This document shows, piece after piece, positions 5,663 through 7,228 of a DNA stretch of 7,228 nucleotides (position 1 is the first letter of the stretch; each line of letters starts with the position of its first letter). A program made the translations under genes and the position numbers. The DNA is from JBHJHK01 sp050330975 (lineage in GTDB: Bacteria > Pseudomonadota > Gammaproteobacteria > Competibacterales > Competibacteraceae), in assembly GCA_050330975.1 (NCBI GenBank), contig JBHJHK010000063.1, positions 1-7,228 of the forward strand, read 5' to 3'. The notes beneath the pieces are model-generated. The model was given only the letters and a program-made list of their open reading frames with translations. It was not told the origin of the DNA and did not search any database.

Positions 5663-6826
5663 TCAACGCACTCCACGGTCGAGAACGGGTCCCAAGGGGG
5701 GCTTGGGTACCGGGGGGGTTTGGCCGTCAGCCACCGCCTGCAGCCCGGGGCGGTCTTCCTTTGGGGGAGACGGCGCGGCGGCGGGCACGGCGTTGGGGAC
5801 GGCGGGCAAGGGCAGCACCAGGGGCGAGTCGTTGGGCACCAACAGCGCCTTGATGGAGGGGGCCAGGCGATCGATATAGCGGTAGGTGAGCAAATCCTGG
5901 CGGTTATCCAGGGACCTGCCGATGCGGCGCAACGCCTCGGCCGCGGCCTCGGCCTCGATGACCCGGGCGTCGGCGATGGCCCTGGCCCGGATGCGCCGGG
6001 CGTCGGCCTCGGCTTGGGCGGTGATGCGGATCCGCTCCGAGCGCCCCCGGGCCAGGTTGGCCATCTGCTGGGCCTCGTAGTCGGTTTGGGTGACCCCTTG
6101 GAGGGCCACCATTTTCTGCTCCACGGACAGGGCGTACTCGGGAGAAAACGAGATATTGCGCAACAGCACCTGTTCGACGAGCAGTCCGGTGCTATCGGTG
6201 ACGGCTTTGGTTTGGAGGTCCAGGGAGGAGGCGAAGTCCAGGCGCCGCTGGCTGTTGATCTGGTCCACGGTGTACTGGGAGGCCTCCTTGCGGACGATGG
6301 CCCGCAGGGCCGGGCGCAGCAGTTCGTCGACGTAGCGGTTTTGCCAGTATTTGTGGAGGAACACCACCTGTTCGGGGTTGACCCGGTAGATGACGCTGAT
6401 GTCGATGTTCACCAGCTGGCCATCGGCGGTGCGGGCGGCGATGGAGTCGTCCCCGGGGTTTTCCCCCTCCAGGGGTTGGTTGGACATGGTGTAGGTGCGG
6501 GCGACGATGGGGTATTGGTACACCCGATCCACCAGGGGAATGATGACGTGGAGGCCCGGATCGAGGCGCTGACCGCGAAGCCCCCCGGGTTCCCGCAACG
6601 ACACCACCACCCCCACCTCCTGGGGGTCGATAAACACTAAAGATGCCCGCAGCAGCAGCAAAACCACGACCCCCAACACTGGGGTCAGCACCCGCCAGGA
6701 GAGCAAAAAGCGCACGGCGGCCACCAGACCCTGGCGGCGCAGGGTGCGGAGCCACAAATGGACCACCAGGGCCACCAGGGCCAGCATCGCCAGGGGGATG
6801 AGGACGTCGATAAGATGTTGGATCAT
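5663..6826 (-). CDS. SPFH/Band-7 (prohibitin-like) membrane protein 1
   Basis: First gene of the operon, 387 residues. Two hydrophobic segments (about 6-26 and 47-65) surround RTLRRQGLVAAVRF (27-40), whose positive charge predicts a cytoplasmic loop and places both termini, including the SPFH domain, on the periplasmic side. The Band-7 region runs from FIDPQEVGVVVSL (65-77) through GLHVIIPLVDRV, ARTADGQLVNIDISVIYRVN (131-150), EASQYTVDQINSQRR (181-195) and LLRNISFSPEY. A coiled coil (about 248-303) precedes DLLTYRYIDRLAPSIKALLV (311-330), then a 47-residue Pro-rich tail. I chose ATG at 6826 because the three paralogs then begin in register; TTG at 6877 would add 17 residues unlike the others. 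The Shine-Dalgarno candidate GGGAG (6843-6839) is 12 bases away, rather far. The tail's stop is nearly contiguous with the next gene. Family call is firm, function unknown. Confidence 0.93.
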   Translation of the reverse strand: MIQHLIDVLIPLAMLALVALVVHLWLRTLRRQGLVAAVRFLLSWRVLTPVLGVVVLLLLRASLVFIDPQEVGVVVSLREPGGLRGQRLDPGLHVIIPLVDRVYQYPIVARTYTMSNQPLEGENPGDDSIAARTADGQLVNIDISVIYRVNPEQVVFLHKYWQNRYVDELLRPALRAIVRKEASQYTVDQINSQRRLDFASSLDLQTKAVTDSTGLLVEQVLLRNISFSPEYALSVEQKMVALQGVTQTDYEAQQMANLARGRSERIRITAQAEADARRIRARAIADARVIEAEAAAEALRRIGRSLDNRQDLLTYRYIDRLAPSIKALLVPNDSPLVLPLPAVPNAVPAAAPSPPKEDRPGLQAVADGQTPPVPKPPLGPVLDRGVR

Positions 6827-7051
6827 GGCAAACGGTCGCTCCCGGTGACAAAGGCTTGGAACGGGGGATGGGGCCAAACGGCGCTGACAAATGTCGCTAG
6901 TTAGATGCGGTCGGCGCCGGGGGCGTTACCCCTCGGCGCCGGGGGCCAATCTCGACGCGTTTGTGGCCAATAACGGTGTGGCGTCGGTCATAGACCTGGA
7001 GATCAATGTCGATGAGGTGGCCATCTAAAAGCCCAATCCCAACGTCTGTCT
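6827..7051. other. Upstream region of the SPFH operon, no confident gene
   Basis: These 225 bases should hold the operon promoter, but I found no convincing -35/-10 pair on the minus strand. They contain the hairpin and direct repeats at 6911-6946. A 45-codon plus-strand ORF (6891-7028, beginning MSLVRCGRRRG, ending INVDEVAI) and an in-phase minus-strand frame (7049-6897, containing DIDLQVYDRRHTVIGHKRVE) are both open over the same codons. Only one, if either, can be real; neither has a recognised match or ribosome binding site. The minus frame is blocked by an in-frame TAG at 7052-7050, so it could at most be a gene remnant. Confidence 0.5.
6911..6946. repeat. Duplicated GC-rich 14-mer forming a strong hairpin
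   Basis: TCGGCGCCGGGGGC occurs exactly twice, at 6911-6924 and 6933-6946, with starts 22 bases apart. Each copy contains the palindrome CGGCGCCG. The first copy can pair with the region 6930-6941, giving a stem of about 12 bp with one G-U pair around the loop CGTTAC. It lies 85-120 bases before the SPFH 1 start codon. Without a U tract it is not a clear terminator on either strand; an upstream-gene terminator, a leader structure or a protein-binding site are all possible. Confidence 0.7.
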
Positions 7052-7228
7052 ATGCATTGGTGGAAAAACACCTATCAACCCCACCCCAAGACGTCACCTT
7101 ATACTTTCTCCAAAGGCTTTGGCTTTGAAGTCTGTTGGATTCGTCGCCTGCCTCCGGCGCAAATCGCCGCCGACATCCAAGCCGACCCTGCGGTGGGGCC
7201 GGGGACGATGTACAAAATCCTCCGCCTG
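7052..7228 (+). CDS. Hypothetical ORF running off the right edge (5' part only)
   Basis: An open frame of 59 codons begins at ATG 7052 and continues past the window. It reads MHWWKNTYQPHPKTSPYTF at the start and RRLPPAQIAADIQADP further on, ending MYKILRL. The latter part has a faint helix-turn-helix look (PPAQIAADIQ, then VGPGTMYKIL), as seen in DNA-binding or transposase N-termini, but I do not recognise the family. There is no clear ribosome binding site; the frame is open upstream to a TGA at 7013-7015. It is the only plus-strand candidate and would be divergent from the SPFH operon. The AT-richer codons differ from the neighbouring genes. It may be a real gene start, a remnant, or chance. 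Confidence 0.33.
   Translation, partial: MHWWKNTYQPHPKTSPYTFSKGFGFEVCWIRRLPPAQIAADIQADPAVGPGTMYKILRL

Noticed and set aside
5661..5666. TTG at 5666 as the start of SPFH 2
   Set aside because: It would make a 4-base overlap like other junctions, but paralog alignment and the nearby ATG favour 5660. The difference is two residues.
5720..6640. Plus-strand ORF of 306 codons opposite SPFH 1
   Set aside because: Antisense shadow: its sequence mirrors the conserved SPFH codons, and a similar shadow appears opposite SPFH 2, as expected from paralogy.
3382..6826. Naming the SPFH genes hflK, hflC or qmcA
   Set aside because: The number of paralogs, two-helix N-terminus and context (no hflX, hfq or purA next door) do not fit hflKC. 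Only the superfamily call is supported.
6827..6877. 17-codon N-terminal extension of SPFH 1 from TTG at 6877
   Set aside because: The extension has no counterpart in the two paralogs, uses a rare start, and lacks a ribosome binding site at suitable spacing.

Overview
The window is a GC-rich bacterial chromosome segment in which every confidently recognised gene lies on the minus strand. The partial RecA at the left edge resembles beta/gammaproteobacterial RecA, and its promoter carries a match to the gamma/beta-type LexA box (CTGT-N8-ACAG). I therefore infer a proteobacterium, probably a gammaproteobacterium; genus and species cannot be read from this sequence.

Reading in the direction of transcription (right to left): positions 6827-7228 hold no recognised gene, only a strong hairpin built on a duplicated GC-rich 14-mer and the start of a weakly supported plus-strand ORF that runs off the right edge. 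Positions 6826-2087 then hold four tightly packed genes: three paralogous SPFH/Band-7 (prohibitin-like) membrane proteins (5663-6826, 4491-5660, 3382-4494) and a Sel1-repeat/peptidoglycan-binding/jelly-roll-like protein (2087-3349). A fifth gene, a DUF368 (PopT-type) polyprenyl-phosphate transporter (1122-2090), overlaps the fourth by 4 bases. A perfect 12-bp GC-rich stem-loop at 1073-1110 closes the operon. Then comes the recA control region (SOS-box-like palindrome, candidate sigma-70 promoter, tandem repeats in the leader) and recA itself (897 to beyond the left edge).

The most notable content is the five-gene operon. The three SPFH proteins align with one another for about 340 residues with no internal gap. 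Each has two N-terminal membrane segments around an Arg-rich loop, which predicts SPFH domains outside the cytoplasm. They are translationally coupled to a protein with a peptidoglycan-binding domain and to a transporter family that recycles the undecaprenyl-phosphate carrier. My inference is an envelope module: a three-subunit SPFH assembly organising membrane around a wall-associated adaptor and a lipid-carrier flippase. The arrangement is seen directly; the joint function is a hypothesis.
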